64,000 nt of DNA from Capsicum annuum (taxonomy: Eukaryota; Streptophyta; Magnoliopsida; Solanales; Solanaceae). The notes beneath the pieces were generated by a model, which was given only the letters and a program-made list of their open reading frames with translations, had not been told where the DNA came from and did no database searches. The translations under genes were made by a program, and so were the position numbers. This document shows, one piece after another, positions 1 through 12,416 of the stretch. Within the stretch, counting starts at the first letter, position 1. Each line of letters begins with the position of its first letter. The stretch spans positions 62,001 through 126,000 of the forward strand of contig NW_025892544.1 of the NCBI RefSeq assembly GCF_002878395.1. Direction: 5' to 3'.

Positions 1-2161
1 ATGATGTCTATTTTGTCTTACATGGTAGAGAATACTATTAAAGTGTTTATGGATGACTTCTCGATTGTTAGTCATTTATTTAAAGGTTATTCGGCTCATC
101 TTGCTAGTGTAATGAGAATATGAGAGGATTGTAACTTAGTGATAACTGGGAGAAGTGCCACTTTATGGTCAAACAAGGAATAGTTCTTGGTCACAAGATT
201 TTAAAGAAGGGGATTGAGGTCGACAAAATAAAGATTGAGGTGATTGAAAAATTACCTCCCCCAATTTTTGTGAAAGGTACGGAAAGTTTTTTAGGACATG
301 TTGGATATTATTGTATATTCATCAAGTTTTTCTCTAAAATTGCACAACTTTTGTGTAAGTTGTTGAAGAAGAAGGTGAAATTTGGGTTTAATGATACATT
401 TCTAAAGGCATTTGAATGTATGAAAGAGAAGTTGATTTCAACCCCAATTATTGTATCACCTTATTGGTCCATGCCATTCGAGGTTATGTGTGATGCTAGT
501 GGGATAGCGCTGGGAGCAATATTAGGCTAAAGGCTAGAGAAGTTTTAATATATCATCTATTATAGTAGCAAAGAACTTAACCCTGCTCAAAAGAATTACA
601 CTGTGACTGAACATGAGTTGCTTGTTGTTGTATTTTTATTTGACAAATTTTGATCTTATTTTCTTGGTACAAAAGTGATTGTGCATACTGACCACATAAC
701 TTTTAGATACCATATGACTAAGAAGTATGCCAAAACAAGGTTGATTCATTAGGTACTTCTGTTGTAGGAATTTGACTTTGTGCTCAAGCTCTGAAAAGAG
801 AGTGAAAATCAAATGGTTGACCACTTATCACGGTTTGAGAAGGAAGAAATATTGAAACTGAAGGATGAGTTTGAGATTGATAACACTTTTCCAAATGGGC
901 AAGTATTGGCCACATCACATGACTTAATTCCCTAGTTTGCAGATTTTAACAATTATTTGGTAAATGATAGGGTGTCTGAGGTCCTATCATTTAATCAGTA
1001 GAAAAAGTTTAAGCATGATTCAAGGAATTTCTCTTGGGATGAGTCATACTTGTTTTAAATTTATGTATACAAAATAGTTTAAAGATGTGTTCGTGAGGTA
1101 TAATTGATGAGTATTTTATATACATGTCACTCATCACCAATTGGGTGTCATCATAGTGGTGCACAGACGGTGGATAAGATCTTAAACTATGGGTAATACT
1201 GGCCTACCATCCATAAAGATGCACATTATTATGCAAATACCTATGACCAGACAAGAGAATATCTCACAATGAAAAGTGCTTTCAATGATCACAATTCTAG
1301 AGCTTGAGCTATTTGATGTACAGGGCATTGATTTCATGGGATCCTTTTTGAGCTCAAATGTTATGAAGTATATTTTGGTTGATGTTGACTATGTTTCAAA
1401 ATGGGTGGAGATAGTTTCACTTCTAAACAATGAAGGGAAGAGTGTCACAATATTTTTTAGAAAGAATATATTTTGCTAATTTGGTACACCAAGGGAAATC
1501 ATTGGTGATAAGATGGTATGAAACATAAGAGGGAAAACCCTTATCCTCCACAATTAAGTGGGTAGGTTGAGGTCTCCAATCAGGAGATCAAGTCTATTTT
1601 GGTGAAGATCGTGATTGCTAGTAGAATGGACTGGGCTAGAAAGTTAGATGATGCCTTGTGGGCCTACCAAACAATATTTAAGACTCCAATTGGTGTTTCT
1701 ACATATCATCTTGTGTTCGACAAAGCATGCCACTTTCTAGTTGAACTTAAGTGTAAGGCATGGTAAGTACTGAAGTAATTAAATTTACAATAGAGTTGTG
1801 CAAAAAATTTGAGGGTAAATATTTGAATTAGATAGATTAGTTTCATCTTCATATCTATGAAAGTTCAGCCTTATACAAAGAGAAAATAAAATTTTATCAT
1901 GATCACAGGGTTGAGAAAAGAAAATTCACCAGTAGAGACATTATACTACTATTTGATACAAGGCTAAGGTTATTTCCTGGAATGTTAAGGTCAATATGGA
2001 GAGAACCTTATAAAATAGTGATAGTGTATCCATATGGTGCCATTGAGCTTGAAAATAATAAGGTCCAAAAGTTTAAGGTAAATCGCCAAAGAGTTAAACA
2101 TTACCTTGCTGATGTAGTTGAGGTCAACATAAAATGTGATATAAATATTGGTGAAGTCTAA
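1..2161 (+). pseudogene. Athila-type pol remnant (RT C-terminus, RNase H, integrase)
   Basis: Decayed polyprotein that once copied element RNA into DNA and inserted it. The RT catalytic box reads VFMDDF at 43-60 in frame 1. A frameshift leads to the longest open piece, 165-530, which carries the RT connection (SFLGHVGYY) and the start of RNase H (VMCDASGIALGAIL, first catalytic Asp kept). RNase H goes on with stops to about 840 and includes VIVHTDH. Integrase has its zinc-binding part near 1150-1260 and its core near 1313-1750, with ILVDVDYVSKWVE and FGTPREIIGDK. The C-terminal part ends at a TAA at 2159-2161. At least ten in-frame stops and several frameshifts rule out function. The Athila lineage fits better than Tat/Ogre because of the RT and RNase H wording. 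Confidence 0.82.
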
Positions 2162-2210
2162 GTAACCAAGATACCTGAGTCATGCTGCAACATTAAATCA
2201 GGCGCTCCAA

Positions 2211-2222
2211 GGGAGGCAACCC
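2211..2222 (+). other. Conserved GGGAGGCAACCC motif after Athila pol
   Basis: A short motif, GGGAGGCAACCC, lies 50 bp after the end of pol. From memory it is a common marker just downstream of integrase in Athila-type plant elements. The same motif occurs on the minus strand in element H near 37769-37780, which supports placing both elements in one lineage. Its role is unknown to me. Confidence 0.6.
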
Positions 2223-3558
2223 ATGGGATAGTTTTGTAATGTTTAAGTAATCGGACAATCTATGTTATGTCATGACATTAAATCAAGTATTGCTTATGAG
2301 GGGACCTAAATATTTTGTACTTATTTTATTTATAAGGTAATGTGTGCTAAATTTTTAGGGACAATGCAAAAAACAAACCAAGGAACTGGAACAAGAAAGA
2401 ACCCATGAAAGCAATGTACGATCATGGGTTTTGTCGCCTACATGTAGTCAAGAAAAGTGATTTTTAGAAGCTGACCCTATGATTGAGAAAACATGATCGT
2501 ATAGAGAAAACATGATCATGGTATCCATCATCTGGTCACACTCTTTAAAACCAATATTCAAGTGATGCAAACTATGATTTTAAGGCATTATCATTGTTGC
2601 ATACATTGATCCTCCTTAATCTTCGTAGATTCATAGATAAGTTTTCTAAATTATATTAGTAAGAAGATGTACGATGATCATAGTATGATCCCACAATCGT
2701 ATGTATGAGTCATCCATTGTATCTTAAAGTTTTAAATTAAACTCAATCGAACACGACCCGACTTAATTCAAAATTTTTTTCTCCGACTATAAGAACTGAC
2801 TTCTTCGCACTCTTTTTCAAACGCAAACACATTTCCATACTTTTGTGATTCATAGTTTTAAATCAAAGCAAAAACTCGAATCCCTTCCACTTTCAAATGA
2901 ATAAAACAATAAGAAAAGAAATTAAAAAGTGGAACAGACTCTCTCAAACTATGAAATTCCAACTTAATTGCTCTCTCCAAACATTTGCAATCTCAGACTA
3001 AAGTAAATCTTGCTAAACCATTGTGATATGATCATGCTAGTCGAATAATTAAATAGGAACTAGCATTATACATGCCTAGTTTTATTTCTGTAATTAAGAA
3101 TGGAAAGGAGCTGATGTACTCCTATTTCAAAAATTGCCTATTTTTAACCATGTGACAAAGAAAGAGTGTAAAGGGAGGAGTTTGAGTACCCCTTATTGTG
3201 TAAATAAGGTTAAAATTTGGTCTAAATCCTTGAGTTTAAAATATTAATTGTTAATAAAAACTCCACAACATAACTTAGAGTCGTCGTCCTCTGTATGATT
3301 ATAGGTTCGTTCATTATGGGTGCCAGATAGTGAGATTGTAGTTCATCAGACAATCACATCCTACAATTGGTGAAGCTGGGTATGGTCATAGGTTGTAGTC
3401 GTCTGATATGAAAAATCTCAAGAACTCTTTAGAGGGTTTCCTATGATCTTAGGGCAATCATTCTTTTATATCACAATCTTACCTTGAGTCGTTTATTTGA
3501 AGTACTGAGTACTTGTTTATTTTTTCTAGGACTAATTTTTTAACGTATAGGTCTTATG
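2223..3558 (+). other. 3' non-coding tail of element A
   Basis: AT-rich sequence between the end of A's integrase and the start of B's LTR. No open frame of note was seen. It holds repeated tracts built on cgatcatg and gtacgatcatgg (for example near 2417, 2500 and 2665), and similar wording recurs in B's LTR near 3920-4080. I could not place an LTR start of element A inside it. It most likely represents the long spacer that Athila-type elements carry between pol and the 3' LTR. Confidence 0.5.
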
Positions 3559-5834
3559 GTTTAAACCCCAAAAATACATGATAATATTAAAACCAGGCTT
3601 CAATTTATGTAAAAAGGAAAAATCATGTTTTGGTGATATGAAGAGGGATTTAGACATGTATTAAGTCCACAAGAAACTCGTAACTCATAACCAAGTTAAA
3701 ACCTTACTTATCGGTGGTTTTATTACGAAGAATCTCCCTATAGCCAACTTCAAATAAGCATAACTCCTAGATTCTAAAGTTATTTTTTATCTCAAGATAC
3801 ATCAAATGAAAGGTATTTGAGTCTTCTTTCCAAGGAGTCAACTTTTTACTTAACTTGATATCGGTGTAAAATATTATGACCATTTTTGTAGAGCACTGTC
3901 CAGCAGTAAGAACCTATGAGCATAGGTACGATCTTGGTGAGATTGTACAACCGTACAATGGTCTCGTAGAATTGAAATGGTCCTAAACATCTAAAATTTG
4001 ACAATTATACCTTATAATCACAAAAATAAACCACGACCATGATTTGAAACACGATCTTAGGTATGATTGTGAGTCGTAAAGCTCATTCGGCTTTGACTTT
4101 CAACCTATAAGCCAAGGCATGTCATTAGTGGGTCCCATAATCATACCATGGCTCTTATGATCAAGTAAAGAGCCTCAAAACAACCATCCAACAAATAGCA
4201 TCACCCACAATCATAAGTGGGTCCTATGATCGTCAGATGGGTCATACATCCTCCCCTACATCTTTTTCAGTTACATTTTATAAGGGGTGTTTCAGTCTTT
4301 TACTACTTTTTAAACCCATAAAATACATCATTTAAGCTACCCAAGGCTTATTATTAAAATTAATATTGCTCTAAGTCCTTCATTACTTAGAAAACAATCA
4401 ATACTTAGCGAAAAAGAGAGAAAATAAGCAATTTCTCTTTTCTAGGGAAAACTAGGGTTTATCTTCTTCAAGCTCCAAGTTTATGGATTTCTTCAGGGTT
4501 CTTATATCTAGGTATACAGGATTTCATCAATAGGTTCCTTTCACCTATTAAGTCCTAAAAGTAACTAAAATCCTCAAGTTAAGCTTAAGATTTCCATAAA
4601 AAGAGCGAATACCAATATATTTTAGTTTCTTGCTATGAATAAATACTAGATATATGTTTCTCCATAAATTTGAACATTTTTACATAATCATGACTATGAA
4701 CCCTCATCATATTAATAAAATTCTTAAGTTTAAGCTTAAGTTATACAATTCCTTATTATAGTATTATCATTAGTAATTGTATTCTTCTGAGATAGAGGGT
4801 GATGAATACACGATGACCTAGGATGTCATGCATATCCATTGTATACTCAGTCATTAAATTTTCATGATTTAATATGCATTTAGATAAAGCACTTGTACTT
4901 TAATTTCAGAGCATCATTAATGTTGAGCATTTCAGTATATAAGTTTACTTGCAATTAGGAGTAGTTCTTAGCACCGAGTAGACAAGGGTTTAGATAACAC
5001 AAGTCCCAAAATACATGCCACCAAAGTTAAAAGGGGTCCTCACTAGTTGAAAGTGTCTCCCTTGCCTTTAATGTGACAATAAGTAAGGTTATACCAATCA
5101 TAGTTTGTACCTTTGGAAAGTTACTTAATACCCTCTCAACATGGGTTATAGGTTATATTCTATGTTTCTCACATGGCATATGTTAGTTACATAAATCTTC
5201 CACAGTTTAGTCTAAGACCTTGCATGACATTGTATTAAATTTATTCAACATCTTCTAGTGTTATATATCTACTACTTGGTTATAGCATTAGAGTACATAT
5301 TTTATCCCTATGCTTAGGTTATTGTGTCACTTTCAATATGTTCATCTCACATAGGGTAATAAATATCTCACATGCTCTGTACATTAAAAGTACTAACTAG
5401 ATACTTTCTTTTAAACTATATTGTCTTATAGTATAGGTTTTGAGGTTCAACATCTAGATTGTAGTTCGCTATATTCAACATCATTTAAATAGTAGTGCTT
5501 GGTGAGTACTCATCATTCAAAGAAAATTTATCAATATTTCATTTTAGTGTTACTTTAGTTTCAAAAATTACAGTTAGTTGGGGGCTTGTCCGAGTAACTT
5601 ATCTTAGTTAAGGCTTTCGACCAATCAGTTAAACTTTTAATAGAATTATTTTGTAGGTATTATGAATTTTTATATTCTATATTGATTTTATGTTATCATG
5701 GTTATATCCTTTAGCTTAGTATTTATCAGTTTACTTTATTACTCTTAGTGTCAATCCAGGCCATAGGTTAACTTGGGGTTACTTGTGAATTTAAACACTG
5801 TGTTACAACTAAGGTGTAGTATTGGGTTGTGACA
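3559..5834 (+). repeat. 5' LTR of element B
   Basis: Long terminal repeat of about 2.28 kb. It was recognised because blocks of it recur in order at 19308-20569, 22980-23484 and 31602-31801. Clear matches are the stretch around 3690-3760 with 19430-19500, the GATGACCTAGGAT stretch near 4812 with 22997, and the TTGTGTCACTTT stretch near 5322 with 31619. The start is placed by aligning the 3' LTR, which begins TGTAACACCTC; here the terminal TG has been lost. The end is GTGACA followed by the primer site. The two copies differ at many sites, so the insertion is old. Confidence 0.82.
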
Positions 5835-5835
5835 A

Positions 5836-5850
5836 ACTTGGTATCAGAGC
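5836..5850 (+). other. Primer-binding site of element B (initiator Met tRNA type)
   Basis: ACTTGGTATCAGAGC directly follows the LTR end. TGGTATCAGAGC is the usual plant primer site complementary to the 3' end of initiator methionine tRNA, where minus-strand DNA synthesis starts. Its position and integrity fix the 5' LTR end and the plus orientation of B. Confidence 0.88.
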
Positions 5851-6052
5851 ATCAAGTTTAAAATGTCCTAGGTTGTTTGAAATCCATGTTAAGTAGAGTC
5901 TTTTTTATGAATGTGCAACGTGATACACTTATGAGTGAAAGGATATGAAATGTTTTACAAAAAGTTTTACTTCTTTTATGTTCATATTATGTGATAGAGC
6001 GTGAGCTCTATTAAAATCTTCTTATAACTCATGGTCTACACGTTTATAGATT

Positions 6053-7270
6053 ATACCTCCTAAGAGAACTAACAAAAGGAGAAATGGCTATAGAAATAGA
6101 AATCAACAAGCACCACCAGCTCTAAAAGACCTTTTGAATGAATGTCTCCCATACTGTGTTCATGGATGCTTCACGGTGGTAGCTTTATCCACGACCACCT
6201 AACCTAACCAGAAGTTTGTTAAATAACCTAACCTAGTAGTGAATATGGTAACAACCCGAGTTTGAGACCTCACTCAAATGAATACTCCAATATTCTTTGT
6301 GTATAAGTTTGTAAAGGATCCACAAGAGTTCATGGATAATATTCAAAAAAGTTACTAAAATCGTAGGTGTCACTCCCACTGAAAGTGATGACTTGGATAC
6401 TTATTAGTTGTAAGGAGTAGCTCACACTTGGTACAAGAAATGGGAAGATGATAGAGGTTCAAATGCAAAATCAGTAAAGTGGGATGAGTTTGTTGTTGCA
6501 TTACTGGACAGGTACTTCACACTAAATCTAAGGGAGGCTAGGGTGTAGGATTTTATTAATATGAAACAAGATAATATGATTTTAAAGAAGTATACTCTTA
6601 ATTTTACTAGGTTTTATATTCCCAGACTATGGTTGCCGACTCTAGGGGCTAAATGAGTAAGTTTTTGTCAGATATTTCTAAAGATATGGTGAAAGAGTGT
6701 AGGACTATGTTGTTTGTTAAGGAGATAGATATACCCTGGTTAATGGTTTATGCCTAATAGATTGAGGCATAGTAGATTAAGTAGAAGGAAGGCAAAATAT
6801 ATATAAGAGGGATAATACAAGGAACTTTGATTATTCTCAACAAAAGTAGTATGCTAGAAATTTCTCTCAATTTCAACAGAGGTCTTTATCCCAGCACCAT
6901 CATCTACCAGTGTTCTATCTCCAGACCTAGGCAAGATAAAAATGTATAGTGCCAGTCTTTAAGTCTTATTTTAGTACTTCAATTGGTCATACATTCCCAA
7001 TATGTAAGAAGTGCAGGAAAAACTATCCCAAAAGTTCTTGAGAGGTAAGAATTGGTGTTTTGGTAGTGGGAAACTAGTCACAAGCTTTGAGATTAGGGTT
7101 ATCTATTTATTAGCTTCAGCAGTCAAAAGAGGCAATAATGGTGGGCATATTGGGGTTATCTATTTAGTACCTCCAGTAGGTCATTTAACCTAGTAGGGTT
7201 CCTCATCTAGTGCAACTAGCGGCCAATATCAGAATAAGTTCTATGGACTTAAGAATCAATGGGATTAAGA
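6053..7270 (+). pseudogene. gag remnant of element B
   Basis: Capsid/nucleocapsid part of a Tekay-type polyprotein. The expected start context (start codon followed by CCTCCTAAGAG, compare MPPKR in element G at 55152) is present at 6053, but the ATG has become ATA. Recognisable pieces in shifting frames are PPKRTNKRRNG, a KDPQEFMDNI stretch near 6310 (usual form EDPQEFID) and TMVADSRG near 6630. A nucleocapsid zinc-knuckle region near 7010-7100 reads CKKCRKNYP but lacks a complete CCHC set. A 200-bp leader with no recognisable feature separates the primer site from this start. Confidence 0.72.
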
Positions 7271-7790
7271 GGGTTCTCCTGACGTGGTAAGGGATATGTT
7301 AAAGGTCTCCCATATTTATATATAAGCATTCTTAGATACTGAAGCCACACTATCTTTTATGACTCCTTATATAGTTGTAGACTTCAATGTCTATCCCATA
7401 ATCCTCTTAAAATCCTTCTTTGTCTCTACTACAGTCATTAATTTAGTCATAGCTAGACGGGTATACAGAAGTTGCCCAGTCACAGTTTCTCAAAAAGTCC
7501 CTTACTTGATCTTGTAGAGTTAGAGATGACAAATTTTGAGGTTATTCTTAGCATGGTTTAGCTATATTATTTATATGCCTTTATTAATTGTAGAAATAGC
7601 ATAGTCTAGTTTCAATTTGCAAATAATTTGATCATAGAATGGAAGGGTAGTACCTCGATGCTTATAGGTTGGTTTATCTCTTACATTAAAGAAAGTGAGA
7701 TGATTTCCAAATAGTGCATCTATCATTTTGTTTGGGTTAAGTATTCAAAGTTTGCGACTCTAACTCTTGAGTCAGTTTCTGTGGTAAATG
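7271..7790 (+). pseudogene. Aspartic protease remnant of element B
   Basis: Retroviral-type protease domain that would have cut the polyprotein. The active-site region reads LDTEATLSFMTPY near 7335-7370. The family form is LDPGATLSF or LDSGA, so the glycine after the catalytic Asp position has become Glu. SCPVTVSQK and the stretch LELEMTNFEVILSM (usual ending VILGMDWL) follow near 7465-7560, interrupted by frameshifts. Wording closely parallels the protease of element G (56400-56700). Confidence 0.72.
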
Positions 7791-9120
7791 AATTTCCAAA
7801 AGTGTTTCCTAAAGATCTGCCCAAAGTTCCTCCCAAGCCGGAGATTAATAGAATAAATCTTATTTCAAATACTTAACCTATTTCAATTCAAACCTATAGA
7901 ATGGCTCTAGACAATCTTAAGTTGAAGGTACATTTGAAACACCTCTAGACAAGGGTTTCATCAGGCTCAGTATCTCTCTATGGGGTAATCTAGTTCTTTT
8001 AGTGCATAAGAAAAATGGTTCTCTCAGAATTTTCATTGACTATTATCAGTTAAACAAAATCACAATAAAGAATAAGTATCCTATCCCTAAGATTGGTGAC
8101 TTATTTGACCAATTTTAGGGTTCCTTTCTTCTCTAAATAAACCTTAAATCCGACTTTTATCAACTTAGAGTCAAAGAATGTGACATTCTAAAGACATCCT
8201 TTAGAACTTGATATGTCCAAAATTTAAATTTGTTGTTATGTATTTTGGACTAATGAATGATCTTGTAGCTTTGGATTGGATGAATAGTGTGTTCAAGAAG
8301 TAATTAGACGTATTCATCCTTAGCTTTATTGATGACATCCTCATTTATTCATGGAGTGAGGATGAACATGCAGATTATTTGAGGATTGTGTTGCAGACTC
8401 TCAAAGATCACCAGTTAAATTCAAAGTTTAGTAAGTGTGGTTTCTTGTTAAAATTAGTATCATTTCTAGGTTATAATATTTTAAGTGAAGGCATTTAGGT
8501 TGATCTTTAAAAGATTGAAGCAATTAGAAATTATCCTAGACCCATATCTCTATCAGATATTAGGAGTTTCTTAGTTTTTGCTGGTTACTGCAAGTTATAT
8601 GTTGAGGGATTTTTCTCTATTACTTCCCTATGTCTAGATTAACTCAGAGGAAAATCAAGTTTTAGTGGTATAATTTTTTCGAGAAGTTTTTTCAAGAGTT
8701 GAAGGCTCGACTCACCTTCATTTAGTTTTGACTCTGCCAGAGGATTCAGATGGGTTTATAATTTATTATGATGCTTCTAGATTTAGAATTGTTTATGTGT
8801 TGATGAAACATAGCAAGGTTATAGAATATGCCTCTAGGAAGCTAAAGCCTAATGATAAAAAATACCCGACTCCTAATATTGAGTTGGCAGTAGTGTTTTT
8901 TGCAAGATTTGGAGGTATTACCTATTAGGTTTCATGTCGATGTGATCATGGATCACAAGAGCATGAAGTATGTGTTCAACCAGAAAGATCTGAATCATTA
9001 TCAAAGGAGATGAATAGAGTTGTTGACTGATTATGATATGACTGTCTTGTACCATACATGTATGGCCCTTGTTATGCTGATGCTCTTAGTAGGTTGCCTA
9101 TGGAAAGTGTGCTCATATAG
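7791..9120 (+). pseudogene. Reverse transcriptase and RNase H remnant of element B
   Basis: The RT starts around the FPKVFPKDLPKVPP motif (family form FADVFPEDLPGLPP). Its catalytic box FIDDILIYS is intact at 8325-8350 and is followed by LRIVLQTLKDHQL and the FSKCGFLL motif. RNase H contains an uninterrupted piece at 8728-8928 with IIYYDASRF (first catalytic Asp kept), VIEYASRKLKPNDKKYPT and the start of the LELA block. Stops and frameshifts interrupt both domains, including a stop before the VDL region near 8500. The Tekay-type reading follows from FIDDILIYS and the RNase H wording. Confidence 0.8.
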
Positions 9121-9619
9121 AAAATAAGAAATAAAAGTTAGTTCACAAAGTTCACCATCTTTCTATATTGGATATTCTGTTGGTTGATTTAGATGAAGGC
9201 AGTATATTAATTCAAAATGGTTCAAAATATTCATTAATAACTAAGGTGAAATAAAAGAAAGATAGCGATCCTATTTTTTCTTAGGTTAAAGAAAGTGGTC
9301 CAGAGTCAGAAGGTTGAAGTTTTCTCCTAAGGGGGAGATGGTGTTCTTCATTGACAGGGCAGACTACATGCTCTAAATGTAGATGATGAGACAATGAATA
9401 CTAACAGAATCTCATAGTTCTCAATATTCTACTCATACAAGAGCCACTAAGATGTATGGTGATCTATGGAAAATCTATTAGTGGAATGGCATGAAGAAAG
9501 ATATCGTGAAATTTGTGGCTAAATGTTCAAATTTCCAATAGGTTAAGGTTGAGCACTAGAGACCTGGCGATAAGCTTCAGGATATCAATATTCTAACTTG
9601 GAAATGGGATGTAGTGAAC
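9121..9619 (+). pseudogene. Integrase remnant of element B, first part (zinc-binding region)
   Basis: N-terminal part of integrase, including a zinc-binding domain near 9415-9545 that reads HTRATKMYGDLWKIY then WNGMKKDIVKFVAKC. The second Cys of the expected CxxC pair is lost (CSNF). The frame runs into element C at TGGAAATGGGATGTAGTGAAC. The next codons of the domain, encoding NMDFIIGF, are found only at 18028 after C ends, which proves that the two halves were once continuous (expected family wording WEVVNMDFVVGLP). Confidence 0.78.
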
Positions 9620-11024
9620 TGTAACGCCCCAAATCTGGTACCCAAAATGCCACACGGTGCTCATAATCCCGAAGGACCATAAGCTAACCCATGACTAATA
9701 TCTGTAACTGAGCACTGAATAATAATAATAATATCGTAAATACGAAAACATGAACTGAAAGGCCATAAGGTTCAATACTGATACATAACTGAAAATATGA
9801 TATAATAATACAAAAACAACTGAAATAACCGTCTGAACGTGCTGTAGTCTGAAAGCCTCTAAAACTGAACTATCTGAATAAAGAGTTGATGGGAAAATCC
9901 CCCAACTAACTCCATCTGCTGAAATAAACTAAGTACTAAAAAAATGAAATAATAAAATAACAACATCCTCGAATTATGAGGACTCACTACTGACTCTGAT
10001 TGCTGAAACTGGAATACTACTGATACTCTAGAGCGCATGCTTTTAAACCTATGGTATAAACACCATAGTGCAAATGTATCAGTATGAATGAATGTAATGG
10101 TATGCAAGTGAGGTAGGCTGAATGTAATGGTTCATATGCATGAACAATGCTAACTAACTGAATAACATGAACGTGAGAATACATGCATGAATATGTAACT
10201 ATAACTAAGATCGTGATAGCACTGACTTATGGATTCTGATAACATGGATTTACTGATATTTGAGTACTAATATTGGGATACTGAATGAAAAAGTCTATTG
10301 AGTACTGAGGAACTGATGTCATATTACTGATAAAGGAATGACTGTTTTAGACAGTTTTGATTATGAAGAACTGGTCTGATTGATTGTATCTGACAGTCTG
10401 AAAATATGAATAGTGGTAACATCAATTTCATATAATTAATATACTATTAACTAGGTGACTGTGTCTGACAGTCCTGATTCTGATGGAACTAGCTGAGTTC
10501 CGTACTGAGATGAGCGACTGTATTTGACAGTCCTGAAACTGTAGAACTGAATTGAGTTCTATTACTGTGACTGGATCAAAAACTGAGACTGTGGGAGGTA
10601 ATCATCTAGCTGACATGCCCCAAAAATTAACTAGTGAGGTCCAACCTATAACCCTAGCAGAAGGGTGTCAGTATCGTGCCACAGGTAAAAACAAGCTGTG
10701 AGTAAACACTCTCTGGCAGGGAGCTCTTCTGTCAACCTCTCCTAGTAGGAAAACTCGAATGAGGTGTATAATACCTAAACTCATAGGTTATATTTCAACC
10801 TACGCTGGCTACGTAGTTCTGGAGTGCAAGGATAGCTTATAAGGATCACACCCTCTATTGGCTAACAGCTAAGTCCCCATCCTTGGGTTCACTCGGTGCT
10901 GAATCCTACTCCCAACTGAAGAGACACTGAACTGAACTGCTACTAATAGTATTGTTTAGTTGATTTGAATAGAGTTAACTAAATTTTCATTAACTTATGG
11001 AATACTACTGAGATATGATAACTG

Positions 11025-11090
11025 ACTGAGATAATTGAGATTACTGAGGTTACTGAGATTACCGGGGGTACTGAGATTATTGAGTTTTCC
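11025..11090. repeat. Degenerate 9-10 bp tandem repeat (GAGATTACT) in C's left LTR
   Basis: Several imperfect copies of GAGATTACT or GAGGTTACT stand in a row. The matching block in the right LTR lies at 16643-16706 and appears to have one more unit, consistent with replication slippage after insertion. No function is evident. Confidence 0.65.
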
Positions 11091-11979
11091 TGAGTCATGT
11101 AACTGACTGAATTCTAATGATCATGGCTTGACTAAGAGTATTGTGAAAACTAACACTGGCTCTAGGCACACAACTAAATTGTTGGGTACAAGTACCCTTG
11201 GGACTCGATAGCATGAAACTGACAAAAGTTGACACTTCTTGAACACGTGACCAATATCAACAATTCATAATACAATAAGTTAGGGATTTCATGAAGCACA
11301 TGGTTATCATAATGTTGTACATGTATGGAATTGCATATAGACATGTCATACTTTCATCAACCTAATCTCATGAACATTCCATCAAATACTCAAAATGCAT
11401 AAATATCATGGAAGTCATTGTTGGTCATAAAGGTAAAGCAGGTATTTATTGTTTGAGTCACAATTGAACTATAATACACAATTTCTATCCTCTTAGGTAT
11501 TTTTTCAAACACCTTACATGCACAACTTAGGGCATAGGTGGAATCATCAACTTATACATCATAAACAACTCAATTTATTGATTTCTTGCATGCTAACATA
11601 GATTCATAAAAAAAGACATAAAGATTCCAACTTGGGAATCATACAACAAGATAAACATGGTTACAAACAACCCACAACATAAATATCAAGTTTTATATTT
11701 TTAAAGAGGGTTCTTGGACTTCATGGATGAAAGGAATCCATAAATCAACACTTGACATACCTTAATTCTACATTTTAAAAAATTGATGGAGAGATTCTTG
11801 AATTTGAGTATTGAATTTGAATCCTTTATTAAAAACCCTAACTTGTTCTTGAGTGAAACTTGAGAGAGACACTATATTTTGGTTTAATTGGGGCTAAATC
11901 CCATGTTTTAGACTTATATAGGGGTGGGAAATTGACCTTTCTTCCCTTAAAAATACGGACATTTAATGACTAAAACTGG

Positions 11980-12047
11980 GCATTGATGCTATTATCGATG
12001 CGGTGCGTCGATGGCATCGATGCTATAGTTGACGCAGTATGCCATCA
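11980..12047. repeat. CpG-rich 34-bp tandem units in C's left LTR
   Basis: Two head-to-tail units start with GCATTGATGCTAT (11980) and GCATCGATGCTAT (12014). The right LTR has the same pair at 17604 and 17638. The block sits about 350-420 bp from the LTR's own 5' end, between flanks shared with D, F and G. CpG is far more frequent here than in the surrounding AT-rich LTR. Confidence 0.7.
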
Positions 12048-12400
12048 TCACATCGAGTCTCAGTACTTTGACCCTGGCAAACTGCAACAATATCAACCAA
12101 CATGATTGGTGATGCGGCGCGGCAAAATCGCATTGGTCCACTATTTTGGGCTTCCAAATATGGTCTAAATGTGGTTTGAAAAATCCAAAACTTGTTCGGA
12201 AACACCTATTGACCTTCCTGGTCATGAATTAGAAAGAATACAGATCATTAAAGGACATTAAAGTCACGTAGTGAGACTACAAACTTTTGAAGGCTAAAAT
12301 AAACTAAGTCTGGAAACTTAGCTAGAACCTTCTAAGTATGGGACCCCCTTAACAAACATAAATGGAGTGAATTAAGATTAGGATTTTGTGGGGTCTTGAA

Positions 12401-12416
12401 ATATCTCCCCTTAGGA
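12401..12416 (-). other. Polypurine tract of element C
   Basis: On the minus strand the sequence reads CCTAAGGGGAGATAT directly before the LTR. This is the expected plus-strand priming tract at the 3' end of a Tekay-type element. It confirms the minus orientation and the left LTR boundary. Confidence 0.8.

Larger units (their letters stand above)
1..3558 (+). mobile_element. Element A: Athila-type Ty3/gypsy fragment, outermost layer of the nest
   Basis: This is the 3' part of an Athila-type LTR retrotransposon: the end of reverse transcriptase, then RNase H, integrase and a 3' non-coding tail. It enters the window already inside RT, so its LTR, gag and protease lie to the left or are lost. 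The tail is cut at 3558 by element B. Because B and everything nested in B reach the right edge of the window, the rest of A, including its 3' LTR, should lie beyond position 64000. The coding part is full of stops and frameshifts, as expected for the oldest layer. The lineage call rests on the VFMDDF form of the RT catalytic box, the RNase H wording and the GGGAGGCAACCC motif after pol. Confidence 0.8.
9620..12400 (-). repeat. Left (3') LTR of element C
   Basis: Begins TGTAACGCCCC and ends at GGGGTCTTGAA (the usual terminal TTACA has mutated). It pairs with 15227-18024 over its whole length. It contains a short AATAAT run near 9718-9733, a block of roughly 9-10 bp units built on GAGATTACT at 11025-11090, and a CpG-rich pair of 34-bp units at 11980-12047. 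Read on the minus strand, its start is homologous to the LTR starts of D, F and G. Confidence 0.9.

Noticed and set aside
2390..3430. LTR of element A in its 3' tail
   Set aside because: The cgatcatg-rich wording resembles LTR sequence, but there is no second copy in the window, no polypurine tract next to a TG start, and no clear boundary.
5836..5852. Possible tRNA gene at TGGTATCAGAGC
   Set aside because: Only the 12-nt complement of a tRNA 3' end is present; no cloverleaf can be formed around it. It is a primer-binding site, as are those of C, D, E, F and G.
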